From positions 62,001-126,000 of IMG/VR virus record IMGVR_UViG_3300033145_000192: a DNA stretch of 64,000 nt. The stretch is one strand, 5' to 3'. The number at the start of each line of letters is the position of its first letter. Position 1 is the first letter of the stretch. Below the pieces are notes generated by a model. The model saw nothing but the letters and a program-made list of their open reading frames with translations, was not told where the DNA came from and did no database searches. Origin of the DNA: a virus. Positions 25,795 through 33,161 of the stretch are shown here, piece by piece. The position numbers and the translations under genes are program-made.

Positions 25795-26140
25795 GCGCGT
25801 CGTAACTCCATTGCCTTATCCTTAGCAACTCCTCAAGCTCCTCAATAGTCATCTTGTTGCAGCCTAGGAGTTTTTCCTTACCAAACCTTTTAAGCTTCTT
25901 GTATTTGAGCAGTAGGTTGAACACCTGAGAATTCAGTGCAAAGGGCTTATGAAGTTTTGCCAGTTCACGAATCATCTCATTAGTAACGCACCTATACAGA
26001 TAGCCCCTAAGATTGCTCCTAACTGTCCTCTTGTTTTTGAGTCCATTAAGCAATCCTATGTATCCTGCCTGTCGAGCATCTTCCCTTAGCCCCTCTGGGA
26101 TATGCCTTATGGCTACATTGATGATATCCTCGTGGTCCAT
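25778..26140 (-). CDS. Truncated sigma70-like protein (sigma region 2 to 3)
   Basis: A 120-residue protein. DARQAGYIGLLNGLKNKRT with NLRGYLYRCVTNEMIREL matches sigma region 2 (usual form DLxQEGxIGLxxAxxxFD...FxxYAxxxIRxxI), and residues 65-105 suit sigma region 3 with the IEELEELLRI helix. There is no region 4, so promoter -35 recognition is not expected unless another protein supplies it. The ATG at 26140 follows GGAGTTCAT and is 18 bases past the terminator hairpin. It sits at the head of the carbohydrate block and could redirect RNA polymerase to it. Alternatives are a sigma-like DNA binder or a degraded remnant. Confidence 0.62.
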   Translation of the reverse strand: MDHEDIINVAIRHIPEGLREDARQAGYIGLLNGLKNKRTVRSNLRGYLYRCVTNEMIRELAKLHKPFALNSQVFNLLLKYKKLKRFGKEKLLGCNKMTIEELEELLRIRQWSYDAHDESH

Positions 26141-26158
26141 ATGAACTCCAGTATTAGA

Positions 26159-26184
26159 TTCGGGGCAGCCGAAGCTACCCCGAA
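26159..26184 (-). terminator. UUCG-capped hairpin, probable terminator or processing site
   Basis: On the minus strand the arms are TTCGGGGTAGC and GCTGCCCCGAA around a TTCG tetraloop, an 11-base-pair stem with one G-U pair. It lies just after the ssb stop and before the sigma-like start. A long T-run does not follow, so it may act as an attenuator or RNA-processing hairpin rather than a full terminator. It marks the border between the replication block and the carbohydrate block. Confidence 0.7.
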
Positions 26185-26197
26185 CCCCTGTCCTATT

Positions 26198-26638
26198 TCA
26201 GAATGGCAGGTCGCTGCCACCAGCATTTGCTGGCGCTGACGCTGGAGCGGAGTCAGGCTGTGCCTGCCCCTGGCCAGCATCCTGGTTAGCATCCTCGCCG
26301 GGCTTATCCTGACGTGGGCGCTCTGCCTGAATTTCACTGGCGTAAATCTTCAGCTTGCTTCTCTTCTGACCTTCCTTGGAGGTCCACTCGTCAGTCTCAA
26401 GCTGGCCTCTGACCATAACTGGAGTGCCCTTCTTGACGTATTGCGAAGCATAGTCGGCTCTTTGATTCCAAACCTCACAGTCGATATATGTGGCCTTTTC
26501 ATCATATGTGCCATCACGCTTCTTGATTCTACGGTTAGAAACAAGCCTGAATGTGGCAACGCGAGATTCTCCAACGCTCTTCAACTCTACGTCCTTAACT
26601 GCACGCCCTAGGAAACGAACTTCATTGAGGTAAAACAT
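26198..26638 (-). CDS. ssb: Single-stranded DNA-binding protein (SSB)
   Basis: A 146-residue OB-fold SSB. LNEVRFLGRAVKDVELKSV, the ATFRLVSNR strand, YIDCEVWNQRADYASQYVKKG and VMVRGQLETDEW are the family's conserved strands. A Gln/Pro/Ala-rich flexible linker follows, and the chain ends in DLPF, the acidic tip through which bacterial SSBs bind partner proteins. The start at 26638 follows AAGGAGAAGTGTA. A promoter-like pair just upstream at 26687-26714 suggests additional expression of ssb on its own. Confidence 0.95.
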   Translation of the reverse strand: MFYLNEVRFLGRAVKDVELKSVGESRVATFRLVSNRRIKKRDGTYDEKATYIDCEVWNQRADYASQYVKKGTPVMVRGQLETDEWTSKEGQKRSKLKIYASEIQAERPRQDKPGEDANQDAGQGQAQPDSAPASAPANAGGSDLPF

Positions 26639-26686
26639 TACACTTCTCCTTACAAATATTGAACCAACTACGGTCCATGTGGCTTG

Positions 26687-26714
26687 ATTATAGGCTGCTG
26701 AAAATCAAAGTAAA
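26687..26714 (-). promoter_or_regulatory. ssb: Candidate sigma70-type promoter upstream of ssb
   Basis: On the minus strand TTTACT (-35 box) and TATAAT (-10 box) are 16 bases apart, in the 83-base gap between dnaE-C and ssb. The -10 box is a perfect consensus and the -35 box matches four of six positions. This would allow ssb, and perhaps the genes past the hairpin, to be transcribed independently. Confidence 0.55.
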
Positions 26715-26721
26715 GCCCAAA

Positions 26722-28308
26722 TCAAAGGTGGTCAATTGCCCTGACCAAAAAGCTGTCCCGGTCTTTCTTACCAGTAATCAGCACAGGCTTGCCTTCTTCG
26801 ATAATCCAGCCAATCCTGTTGTAGATACTAGAGAATACCACTACTGAATCAATCATGTAGGTTTCATCAGATACGGTCAGGAAGCACATTTCATTGTGAT
26901 TCTTGTCCTTAATCTTACGAACCTTCTCGATTACGACACCGATACAACCATCGGTCTTGTTTCTAAGTTTGCCCATGTTTTTGAGCTTGATGTTCACTCT
27001 TGGGTTGTAATGGAGGTCTACTAGGCTTCCAGATAGTGGAATACCGAGATAATACTTCTCCCATGCAATGCACATCTTCTTTGGTGTGCCGCCAAGTTCA
27101 CGGGCAACCTCTCCAATTGCTTCCTTGATTCTTGGCTTTCTCGACTTGTTTGGAACCTTTGAATCCATCAGGTTATTCAGGGCCTCATTAAGTGAGGACC
27201 CATCATCTAGCTGACTGAACATAAAGTCTCGCTCACGCTTTGTGAGAATACCGAAGACCTTATACCACGACAAGAGCCTGACTCTGTGTGGTGTCATGTA
27301 GTCTAAAGCACCAGATTTAATCAGTGCTATGACCACACCCTTGTTGACCTTAGTTCCTTCTCCAAATGCCTTTCTGAGAAATTCTACATCTCCCTTTGCA
27401 TCTGCAATCTTCGCTAATGCCTTTAGCGCACTCTTTCCAACTCCCTTGATATGACCAAGGCCAAAGGCTATCGTAGCACCATCAACGATGTCGAAGTCGT
27501 GGTTCAACTTCTTCAGACATGGCGGCTGAACAGTGATATTAAATAGCCTAGCCTCATGCACAAGCTCTTGAATTTCTTCCAACGAATCCTGCTTACTATC
27601 AGAGTTCGTCAACATGGCCTTAAAGAACTGTAGCGGATAGTGGCACTTTGCGTATGCCGTCTTGTAACCAATCATGGCATACGACACACCATGAGATTTA
27701 TTGAAGCCATAGCCACTGAACTTGGAAATCCAGCCAAAGATGGTCTCAGCAATCTCAGGGTCATGCCCTCTAGCTGCGGCTCCAGCAAGGAACTTCTCCT
27801 TTACTATGGCCATCACATCTTCTTTTTTCTTACCAACAGCCTTTCGGGCTACGTCAGCTTCCTTTAGCGAGAACCCAGCAAAGTCGGTGCAGATACGCAT
27901 GATTTGCTCTTGGTAAATCGGCACGCCATTGGTGTCACAAAAGATTGGCTCAAGCACCGGATGAATATATTCCGGCTCCCATTCTCCATTCCGAACTTTG
28001 ATATAGCTGTGGGTGATGGATGAGAACTCACCAGGTTTGTCTGGCTTCTCTCGATACTCGGCCTCAAGACATCCTGGCCTGATAAGCGACACAACGTCAC
28101 TTAGCTCCTCAATGTCTCTAGGCTTTACTTCTCTAGCATACCTCTTTCCAAGGTTACCTTCAAGCTGAAAAACACCCTTTGTGTATCCAGTGCCTATTAG
28201 GTCCCAGGTCGGGCCATCATCAAGAGGAATTTCCGCAAAGTCTAGCTTTGTTTTCTTGGCTTTAAGCGCCAGCGTCTTTTCTCTTCTTTCCTCTGCTTCA
28301 CTTTTCAT
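26722..28308 (-). CDS. dnaE: DNA polymerase III alpha subunit (DnaE), C-terminal half
   Basis: A 528-residue protein equal to the part of DnaE that follows the palm: the fingers (GVFQLEGNLGKRY, VVSLIRPG, YQEQIMRI, AKCHYPLQFFKAML), helix-hairpin-helix (GLGHIKGVGKSALKAL) and the OB-fold near the C-terminus (GVVIEKVRKIKDKNHNEM). The catalytic aspartates are not here; they are in the gene at 30061-31854. It has its own ATG at 28308 overlapping the tdk stop. Neither gene shows an intein-like end, so the two chains probably assemble non-covalently. Confidence 0.93.
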   Translation of the reverse strand: MKSEAEERREKTLALKAKKTKLDFAEIPLDDGPTWDLIGTGYTKGVFQLEGNLGKRYAREVKPRDIEELSDVVSLIRPGCLEAEYREKPDKPGEFSSITHSYIKVRNGEWEPEYIHPVLEPIFCDTNGVPIYQEQIMRICTDFAGFSLKEADVARKAVGKKKEDVMAIVKEKFLAGAAARGHDPEIAETIFGWISKFSGYGFNKSHGVSYAMIGYKTAYAKCHYPLQFFKAMLTNSDSKQDSLEEIQELVHEARLFNITVQPPCLKKLNHDFDIVDGATIAFGLGHIKGVGKSALKALAKIADAKGDVEFLRKAFGEGTKVNKGVVIALIKSGALDYMTPHRVRLLSWYKVFGILTKRERDFMFSQLDDGSSLNEALNNLMDSKVPNKSRKPRIKEAIGEVARELGGTPKKMCIAWEKYYLGIPLSGSLVDLHYNPRVNIKLKNMGKLRNKTDGCIGVVIEKVRKIKDKNHNEMCFLTVSDETYMIDSVVVFSSIYNRIGWIIEEGKPVLITGKKDRDSFLVRAIDHL

Positions 28309-28874
28309 CTATCCTGCTCCCAGCACTTAAAGCACCTTGGTTCATACAATTCGGCACCACCAACAGCAACCTGCTCGGTGCTCCCATCTTTCCTAAATGT
28401 CCTCGTGGCAGCATGGAGCGTTTTACACTCAGCACACACAGCCTTGAGATTTATTATGTTGTCCGCAACTGCTAGGAGAGAAGGCATTGCGCCAAATGGC
28501 CTACCTTCCGAGTCTTGTGACAGTCCAGCACAGATGACCTCGTAACCCCACGAGCATACCATTTTGGATACCAACGTCTCGAAGCTCTTCACGTCAAAGA
28601 ACTGAGCCTCATCGAAGATGATAACGTCTACTGGGTGTGCTGGCTGTATCTTACGAATGATTTCAAAGCATCCACCTGGCTCATCCTTGTTCAAGATAAA
28701 CGCCGGGAACTGGTGTTTGTCATGCGTAAGAATAAGGCTAGCAGACTCATACCTTGTGTCATTTGATGGCTTGAATCCAACCACCATCTTACCAGCGACA
28801 ACATTGGCGAGGGCTAATGAAATCAGCCTAGAAGTCTTCCCCGCGAACATTGGCCCGTTAATGACTGTCAGCAT
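28305..28874 (-). CDS. tdk: Thymidine kinase (type II)
   Basis: A 189-residue thymidine kinase that salvages thymidine for DNA synthesis. VINGPMFAGKTSRLI is the P-loop, IIFDEAQFFDV the Walker B motif, and CAECKTLHA with CFKCW supply four cysteines for structural zinc. YEPRCFK near the end suits the family. It is one of four genes separating the two dnaE halves. Together with thyX and dut it gives the phage its own dTTP supply. Confidence 0.95.
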   Translation of the reverse strand: MLTVINGPMFAGKTSRLISLALANVVAGKMVVGFKPSNDTRYESASLILTHDKHQFPAFILNKDEPGGCFEIIRKIQPAHPVDVIIFDEAQFFDVKSFETLVSKMVCSWGYEVICAGLSQDSEGRPFGAMPSLLAVADNIINLKAVCAECKTLHAATRTFRKDGSTEQVAVGGAELYEPRCFKCWEQDR

Positions 28875-29092
28875 TACTTCTCTCCAAGTTCCTTACCGTA
28901 TGTCTTCTTGAACCAGTCTCCAGCCCTAACCTTCGGCATACCAAAGGTGGCACCAGGAGCTATAATCCTTCGACATAGTCCAATGCATCTGGAATCTTCG
29001 CAGTTGTATAGAATCTTCGCATCGTGTGACATTGGAAGCTTTAAGCTGTATTTGGCTTTACACCTCTCACACTTGTATACGTAGTTAGGCAC
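28874..29092 (-). CDS. FmdB-like zinc-ribbon protein (72 aa)
   Basis: A 72-residue protein beginning MPNYVYKCERCKAKY with a second CEDSRCIGLCRR stretch, the layout of the FmdB/zinc-ribbon regulator family (YxYxCxxCxxxFE...C). The start is a GTG at 29092 overlapping the previous stop by 8 bases. The function of phage members is not established; some may bind DNA. Small proteins of this kind are frequent in phage replication blocks. Confidence 0.68.
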   Translation of the reverse strand: MPNYVYKCERCKAKYSLKLPMSHDAKILYNCEDSRCIGLCRRIIAPGATFGMPKVRAGDWFKKTYGKELGEK

Positions 29093-29564
29093 AAATTACC
29101 ACCACTTCATATGGAACACCATCGCCAACAATCTTATCGAGACTGACCAGCGCAAGGTGGAACTTCTTCCTGTCTCCACCCTTCTTTACTGTCACATTGG
29201 ATGGTTCAAGAATATACTCGCGCAGCTTGCCTAACTCGAACTTGTAAATGTTCCTAGACTCGCCCGCCGGAACTACATAGTAGACATCGTGTGCCTTGGT
29301 CCCAAGCATACCAGTGAGCTTCTTGCCATTAGAAAGTTCAAAACAAAGGTTTCCGGTCTTCTCAGCCATGACATCGAACTTCACTTCAATGTCTACTGGC
29401 GTGCCATCAAGCCCGTTTGGGTATGACCGAATATCGCCATGCTCCTGTTCCTTCTTGCCCTCAAGTTCATGACACGTAATGTCATTGTCTACGAGGTGGT
29501 CCATCACAATCTCGACTGCTTCCTGTGAAAGTGCTAAGTCTTTCCTAAATGAGTAATGCGCCAT
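29085..29564 (-). CDS. Hypothetical protein, possible PD-(D/E)XK nuclease
   Basis: A 159-residue protein I do not recognise with certainty. A GDIRSYPNG...VDIEVKFD stretch near residues 43-65 suits the PD-(D/E)XK nuclease core, with the aspartate of GDIR and the Glu-x-Lys of IEVK, followed by MAEKTGNLCFEL as seen in some phage nucleases of this fold. No catalysis has been shown, so this is a fold-level guess. It lies between dut and the zinc-ribbon gene inside the dnaE interval. Confidence 0.5.
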   Translation of the reverse strand: MAHYSFRKDLALSQEAVEIVMDHLVDNDITCHELEGKKEQEHGDIRSYPNGLDGTPVDIEVKFDVMAEKTGNLCFELSNGKKLTGMLGTKAHDVYYVVPAGESRNIYKFELGKLREYILEPSNVTVKKGGDRKKFHLALVSLDKIVGDGVPYEVVVICA

Positions 29565-29579
29565 TTTCAGTGCTCCAAG

Positions 29580-30074
29580 CTATTGTTTTCCTGTGCTTCC
29601 AAATCCACCATCTCCACGAAGCGTTGCATCAAGGTCATCCACTGAAGCAAACATCGCTTGAGGTGCCTTCTTCAAAACAAACTGAGCAATACGCTCATTG
29701 GCTTCAATCGCATACGGCTCTTCGGTGTTGTTGTGCAACAGCACCATGCACGGCCCGCGATAGCCAGAATCAATTGTGCCAGGAGAGTTGGCGACTACAA
29801 TGCCGCGCTTTGCTAGTCCACTCCTAGAACGAACTTGTATCTCCCAGCCCTTCGGGATTGCCATGCGGAAGCCTAGCGAAATTAGCTTTGTTTCTCCAGG
29901 CGCAAGAAAGTATCCGCCCTTTTTAACAATAGCTGAGTTACCACTAGACTGGCCGGTATAGCGTCCAGACTCATTGACTGGGTTCTGGATAGCTCGAACA
30001 TCGGCACCCGCATCTCCAGCATGCTTATACTCTGGCAGACTGCCGCCCTCTAGTTTTACCTTAACCAGTTCCAT
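29580..30074 (-). CDS. dut: dUTPase (trimeric type)
   Basis: A 164-residue dUTP pyrophosphatase that converts dUTP to dUMP, limiting uracil in DNA and feeding thymidylate synthesis. The five motifs are visible: AGDAGADVRA (motif 1), VRSRSGLAKRG (motif 2), SPGTIDSGYRG (motif 3), ANERIAQFVL (motif 4) and RGDGGFGSTGK at the C-terminus (motif 5). The ATG at 30074 follows GGAGGAGG and overlaps the end of dnaE-N by 14 bases; earlier starts at 30170 would sit inside dnaE-N. Confidence 0.95.
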   Translation of the reverse strand: MELVKVKLEGGSLPEYKHAGDAGADVRAIQNPVNESGRYTGQSSGNSAIVKKGGYFLAPGETKLISLGFRMAIPKGWEIQVRSRSGLAKRGIVVANSPGTIDSGYRGPCMVLLHNNTEEPYAIEANERIAQFVLKKAPQAMFASVDDLDATLRGDGGFGSTGKQ

Positions 30075-31854
30075 TGATTTCCTCCTCCATGTCACCGAGC
30101 ACGTCCATAGTTTTGAGACCAAGGACATCCATTTTAACGTATCCCATACCATCAAGAGTCTCACCATCATACTCGGTGATTTTGACCTTGTCCTTCGTGT
30201 CCCACCTTAGCGGAACGCCACCATTCTCGAATGGCTCATCGGAAATAATCAAACCAGCGGCATGCTTGCCTCTACTCTTCTGGCAACCTTGTAGTTTCTT
30301 AGCAATCCTAAATAGCCTCGGATGCTTCTTTTCGTATTCCTGTAGTCTCTCAGAGTTCTCTAGTGCCTTCTCGATTGTCTTTGCCTTGAGACCAACCAAA
30401 CGTGTCATTACGTTGGCGTCCTCAAAGCTCATTCCATTCTTCCCTAGCACCTTCGCAACGTCCTTCAGCACTGCCTTTGGCATCAGTCTATTGAACGTGA
30501 CCATCTGGGCAACCCTATCCTCACCGAACCTATCTCGGATGTAGTTGATTACCTTTCCACGATTCTTCTTAGAGAAGTCCATGTCGATGTCAGCAAGTGA
30601 GCCCTTACGCCCAGCGTTGTAGAACCTTTCCCAAATCAAACCGAATTTAATCGGCTCAATCTCGGTGATGCTCAAGCAATAAGACACCAGAGAGCCAGCA
30701 GCACTACCTCTGCCTGGTCCCACCGAAATCCCCTCACTGCGAGCCCAACTAACAATGTCCCAAACAATGAGGAAATAGTCGGCCAGCCCCGCGTCTTTGA
30801 TGTCGGCCATCTCTTTTGCGATGCGAGCCTGGTATACTTCTGACGCATCTCCCAGTCTATGTCCGAATACCATCCCATAGCCATCCTCCACTAGTTTTTC
30901 TAAATACTGGAATGAATCGAAACGGATATCTGGAATGAATGCATACTTCGGTAGATGCATCTTCTTCTCAATCTCAACGTCCCCGATTCTATCTACGACC
31001 TCAAGGGTAGCCTCTAGTTCATGTTGAAGCAGACTGGTCATCCTCTGCTCGTTGTTCTCTGTGGTTAGAGGCTCGCCAAGAATATGGTGAGCATCCTTCA
31101 GCCAATACTCTCGTGTTGAGTAGTATGGACGGAATCCACGGCCCTTTCCATATCCGATTGGAGTATCAAACGTGTGGCCAGTTCTGATTGCCCAAATGCC
31201 CTCGTGTGCCTCTACGTCTTCTTTGTCGATGTAATGGGAATCAATCGTTCCAACGCACTTCATATCCAGCTTACGACCCATTAGACGCAATGCCTGGTTA
31301 ACTTCCGGCTGGACATCTAGTCCACCGTCTTGAACTTCTAGGTAGAGTCTATCACCGAAAATCCCTCTGAGCATGACGAGATTCTTCATTGCCTCGTCGA
31401 AGTCCTTCTCAGCTAGGTTGTAAGGCACGATTCCCTTAAGGCAGCCGGTCAGACAGATGATGCCATCCGAGTGAAGGGTAAGGTCTTTGTAGTCGATGCG
31501 CGGCACGTAGTAGAACTTCTCGTTCGCCTTCGTCGTTAGCTTCTTTATGTTAATCCAGCCTTCTGCATTCATTGCTAGAAGAACTAGGTGGTGGGCCAAC
31601 CTTTTCTTGTCGGCCCTAGACTGCTCTGCATCAGCGACCATATAGAACTCAGATGCGAAGATTGGCTTAATCCCCTGCTTCTTGCACTCTCTGAAGAACT
31701 CAGGAACTCCAGCGATTGTGCCGTGGTCAGTAAGTGCAATTGCCTTATGACCAAACTCCAATGCTCGCTTAACAAGCTGTGGAATCTTGGCAATAGCGTC
31801 GAGTTCGCTATAAGTGCTGTGAGTGTGGAGGTGGGCCATTTCAACTTTTTTCAT
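30061..31854 (-). CDS. dnaE: DNA polymerase III alpha subunit (DnaE), N-terminal half with PHP domain
   Basis: A 597-residue protein carrying the PHP domain (1-280) and palm (about 290-597) of DnaE. The PHP metal ligands look intact: His10, His12, Asp19, His44, Glu69, a His at 88/89, Cys138, Asp205 and His207. The palm has GPGRGSAAGSLV (379-390), the catalytic DIDMDF motif (422-427) and the third aspartate in VKMDVLG (576). The chain ends GDMEEEINGTG immediately before the finger domain that continues in the separate gene at 26722-28308. The start at 31854 has AAGGTG seven bases upstream. An intact PHP site can give proofreading in relatives such as mycobacterial DnaE1. Confidence 0.94.
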   Translation of the reverse strand: MKKVEMAHLHTHSTYSELDAIAKIPQLVKRALEFGHKAIALTDHGTIAGVPEFFRECKKQGIKPIFASEFYMVADAEQSRADKKRLAHHLVLLAMNAEGWINIKKLTTKANEKFYYVPRIDYKDLTLHSDGIICLTGCLKGIVPYNLAEKDFDEAMKNLVMLRGIFGDRLYLEVQDGGLDVQPEVNQALRLMGRKLDMKCVGTIDSHYIDKEDVEAHEGIWAIRTGHTFDTPIGYGKGRGFRPYYSTREYWLKDAHHILGEPLTTENNEQRMTSLLQHELEATLEVVDRIGDVEIEKKMHLPKYAFIPDIRFDSFQYLEKLVEDGYGMVFGHRLGDASEVYQARIAKEMADIKDAGLADYFLIVWDIVSWARSEGISVGPGRGSAAGSLVSYCLSITEIEPIKFGLIWERFYNAGRKGSLADIDMDFSKKNRGKVINYIRDRFGEDRVAQMVTFNRLMPKAVLKDVAKVLGKNGMSFEDANVMTRLVGLKAKTIEKALENSERLQEYEKKHPRLFRIAKKLQGCQKSRGKHAAGLIISDEPFENGGVPLRWDTKDKVKITEYDGETLDGMGYVKMDVLGLKTMDVLGDMEEEINGTG

Positions 31855-32077
31855 TTTTCAACACCTTAAATCTTACTTCTATCTCTGAGTCATCTAAGAA
31901 TAGCGGCTCTGTGTGCCATGCTGGAGTCTCTAGGCAATTATCATAGGTTACGCCAGCCAGCTTGTAACCGTTGATTACTCGTCTGGCTGTGTTTGCGTAT
32001 ATCCAAATGTTATGCCACTCACTCGTCAGTCTGAACAGGTATCTCGGGTGTGTATTCACCGCCCCTGTGGATTTCAT
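31841..32077 (-). CDS. Hypothetical protein (78 aa)
   Basis: A small ORF that bridges the space between the iron-sulfur nuclease gene and dnaE-N and overlaps both. It has no recognisable domain; the body is mixed alpha/beta in outline with WHNIWIYANTARRVINGYKL near the middle. An in-frame GTG at 32059 with GGGG just upstream is an alternative start that shortens the overlap with the nuclease gene. Accepted because it fills an otherwise empty 165-base space and ends in a coupled stop/start. Confidence 0.5.
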   Translation of the reverse strand: MKSTGAVNTHPRYLFRLTSEWHNIWIYANTARRVINGYKLAGVTYDNCLETPAWHTEPLFLDDSEIEVRFKVLKNEKS

Positions 32078-33116
32078 TGTGCCCCCTACAAGCGTAAGTC
32101 ATTTTGTCTACACTGTTTATCCTCACTGCGTCGGGATTTTCTACCCGCAGACCGCCGTGACAAGGGTTCTCGTCTCCTTCCATCCTACATGAGATAATAG
32201 GTAGACTGAATTGTCTGTCAACGGTGAATTTATTACGAATCTTGCCACACGCTTCCCACCCGATGCAATAGTTGCAAAGCCAACTCTTTATCCTGAGAGG
32301 GTTTACGTTTCTCGTGATTTGATTCCAGTTGTTCTTGAGACTTTTAACCGTCAGTTCGTTCATCTCTGTTGTGATTGGAACTGTGACTGGACCTTTTCTC
32401 AGGAACCACAAGGTAACAAGGACGTATTTGTATTGAGGGTATAGCTGAGAGATAATCTTGCCATACAGCCTAACCTGTGGGTCCTTGTAAGCTGCCGCAT
32501 AGCTCATCGCCCTGCCGCCAGTCTTGTAGTCAACGACCTCAATCGTGTCGGCATCCTCTTCAACTGCTAGGTCAAGGAAGGCCCGAAGCGGAATTCCATC
32601 TATCTCGCCATCGAACTTGAGTTCTACGCCCAATATCTTCTTCTTGAAATCTCCATCCTTATTGCGGTTCAAGACCTGGCAATCCTTCGACTTGATGGCA
32701 CCTTCGACTAGAGCAAGGTCATCATCGTAGTTGACACGAGGACATCCATCAACAATGCCCACTGGGACTGACAAAATAGAACATTCGCCACCCTTGGTCA
32801 TGTGCGGACAAAGTTCACAGTTCTTCGCTTGTGGGTAAGGGTCTCCACGCTCAGGCTTTCGGTCGTCCAGAAGCCAGAGGCGATGCTCGACATAGTAGTC
32901 ACGCAGCGTTTTTACGTAATCAATTTCGGCATTCTCTTCTTTCCCGAGAACCGCATTTACCCACTGCTCAAGCACCTCATGAACGGCAGAGCCCTTGTGA
33001 GTATAGATGTTTCCCTTCCTGGTCTCAGGAATCTTGAGATGATACTCGATAAAGTATTTCATCTCACATTGCTTGTTTGTCTTGATTCTAGAAGCACTTG
33101 CTGCTGACATATCCAT
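32019..33116 (-). CDS. PD-(D/E)XK exonuclease, AddB/Cas4 iron-sulfur type
   Basis: A 365-residue RecB-family nuclease. The core is visible: His46 in GSAVHEVLEQW, Asp182 in FLDLAVEED and the EVVDYKTGG motif with Asp196 and Lys198. Cys17 in NKQCEMKYF plus C281, C284 and C290 in CNYCIGWEAC give the C...C-x2-C-x5-C layout that binds an iron-sulfur cluster in AddB and Cas4. More cysteines near residues 100-125 and at the C-terminus may bind zinc. Such phage nucleases process DNA ends in replication and recombination; recA lies in the same block. There is no adjacent cas1 or cas2, so it is not part of a CRISPR system. Confidence 0.85.
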   Translation of the reverse strand: MDMSAASASRIKTNKQCEMKYFIEYHLKIPETRKGNIYTHKGSAVHEVLEQWVNAVLGKEENAEIDYVKTLRDYYVEHRLWLLDDRKPERGDPYPQAKNCELCPHMTKGGECSILSVPVGIVDGCPRVNYDDDLALVEGAIKSKDCQVLNRNKDGDFKKKILGVELKFDGEIDGIPLRAFLDLAVEEDADTIEVVDYKTGGRAMSYAAAYKDPQVRLYGKIISQLYPQYKYVLVTLWFLRKGPVTVPITTEMNELTVKSLKNNWNQITRNVNPLRIKSWLCNYCIGWEACGKIRNKFTVDRQFSLPIISCRMEGDENPCHGGLRVENPDAVRINSVDKMTYACRGHNEIHRGGEYTPEIPVQTDE

Positions 33117-33161
33117 TGTTATGTTTCTCCTAACCTATCCTGCATAGTTCCCGCGCCGACC

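Noticed and set aside
26722-31854. Split-intein DnaE as in cyanobacteria
   Set aside because: The break is between palm and fingers, and neither protein end shows the cysteine start or intein blocks expected of DnaE-n and DnaE-c.
32019-33116. CRISPR-associated Cas4
   Set aside because: The iron-sulfur nuclease has no neighbouring cas1, cas2 or repeat-spacer array; its location beside replication genes fits a phage recombination nuclease.
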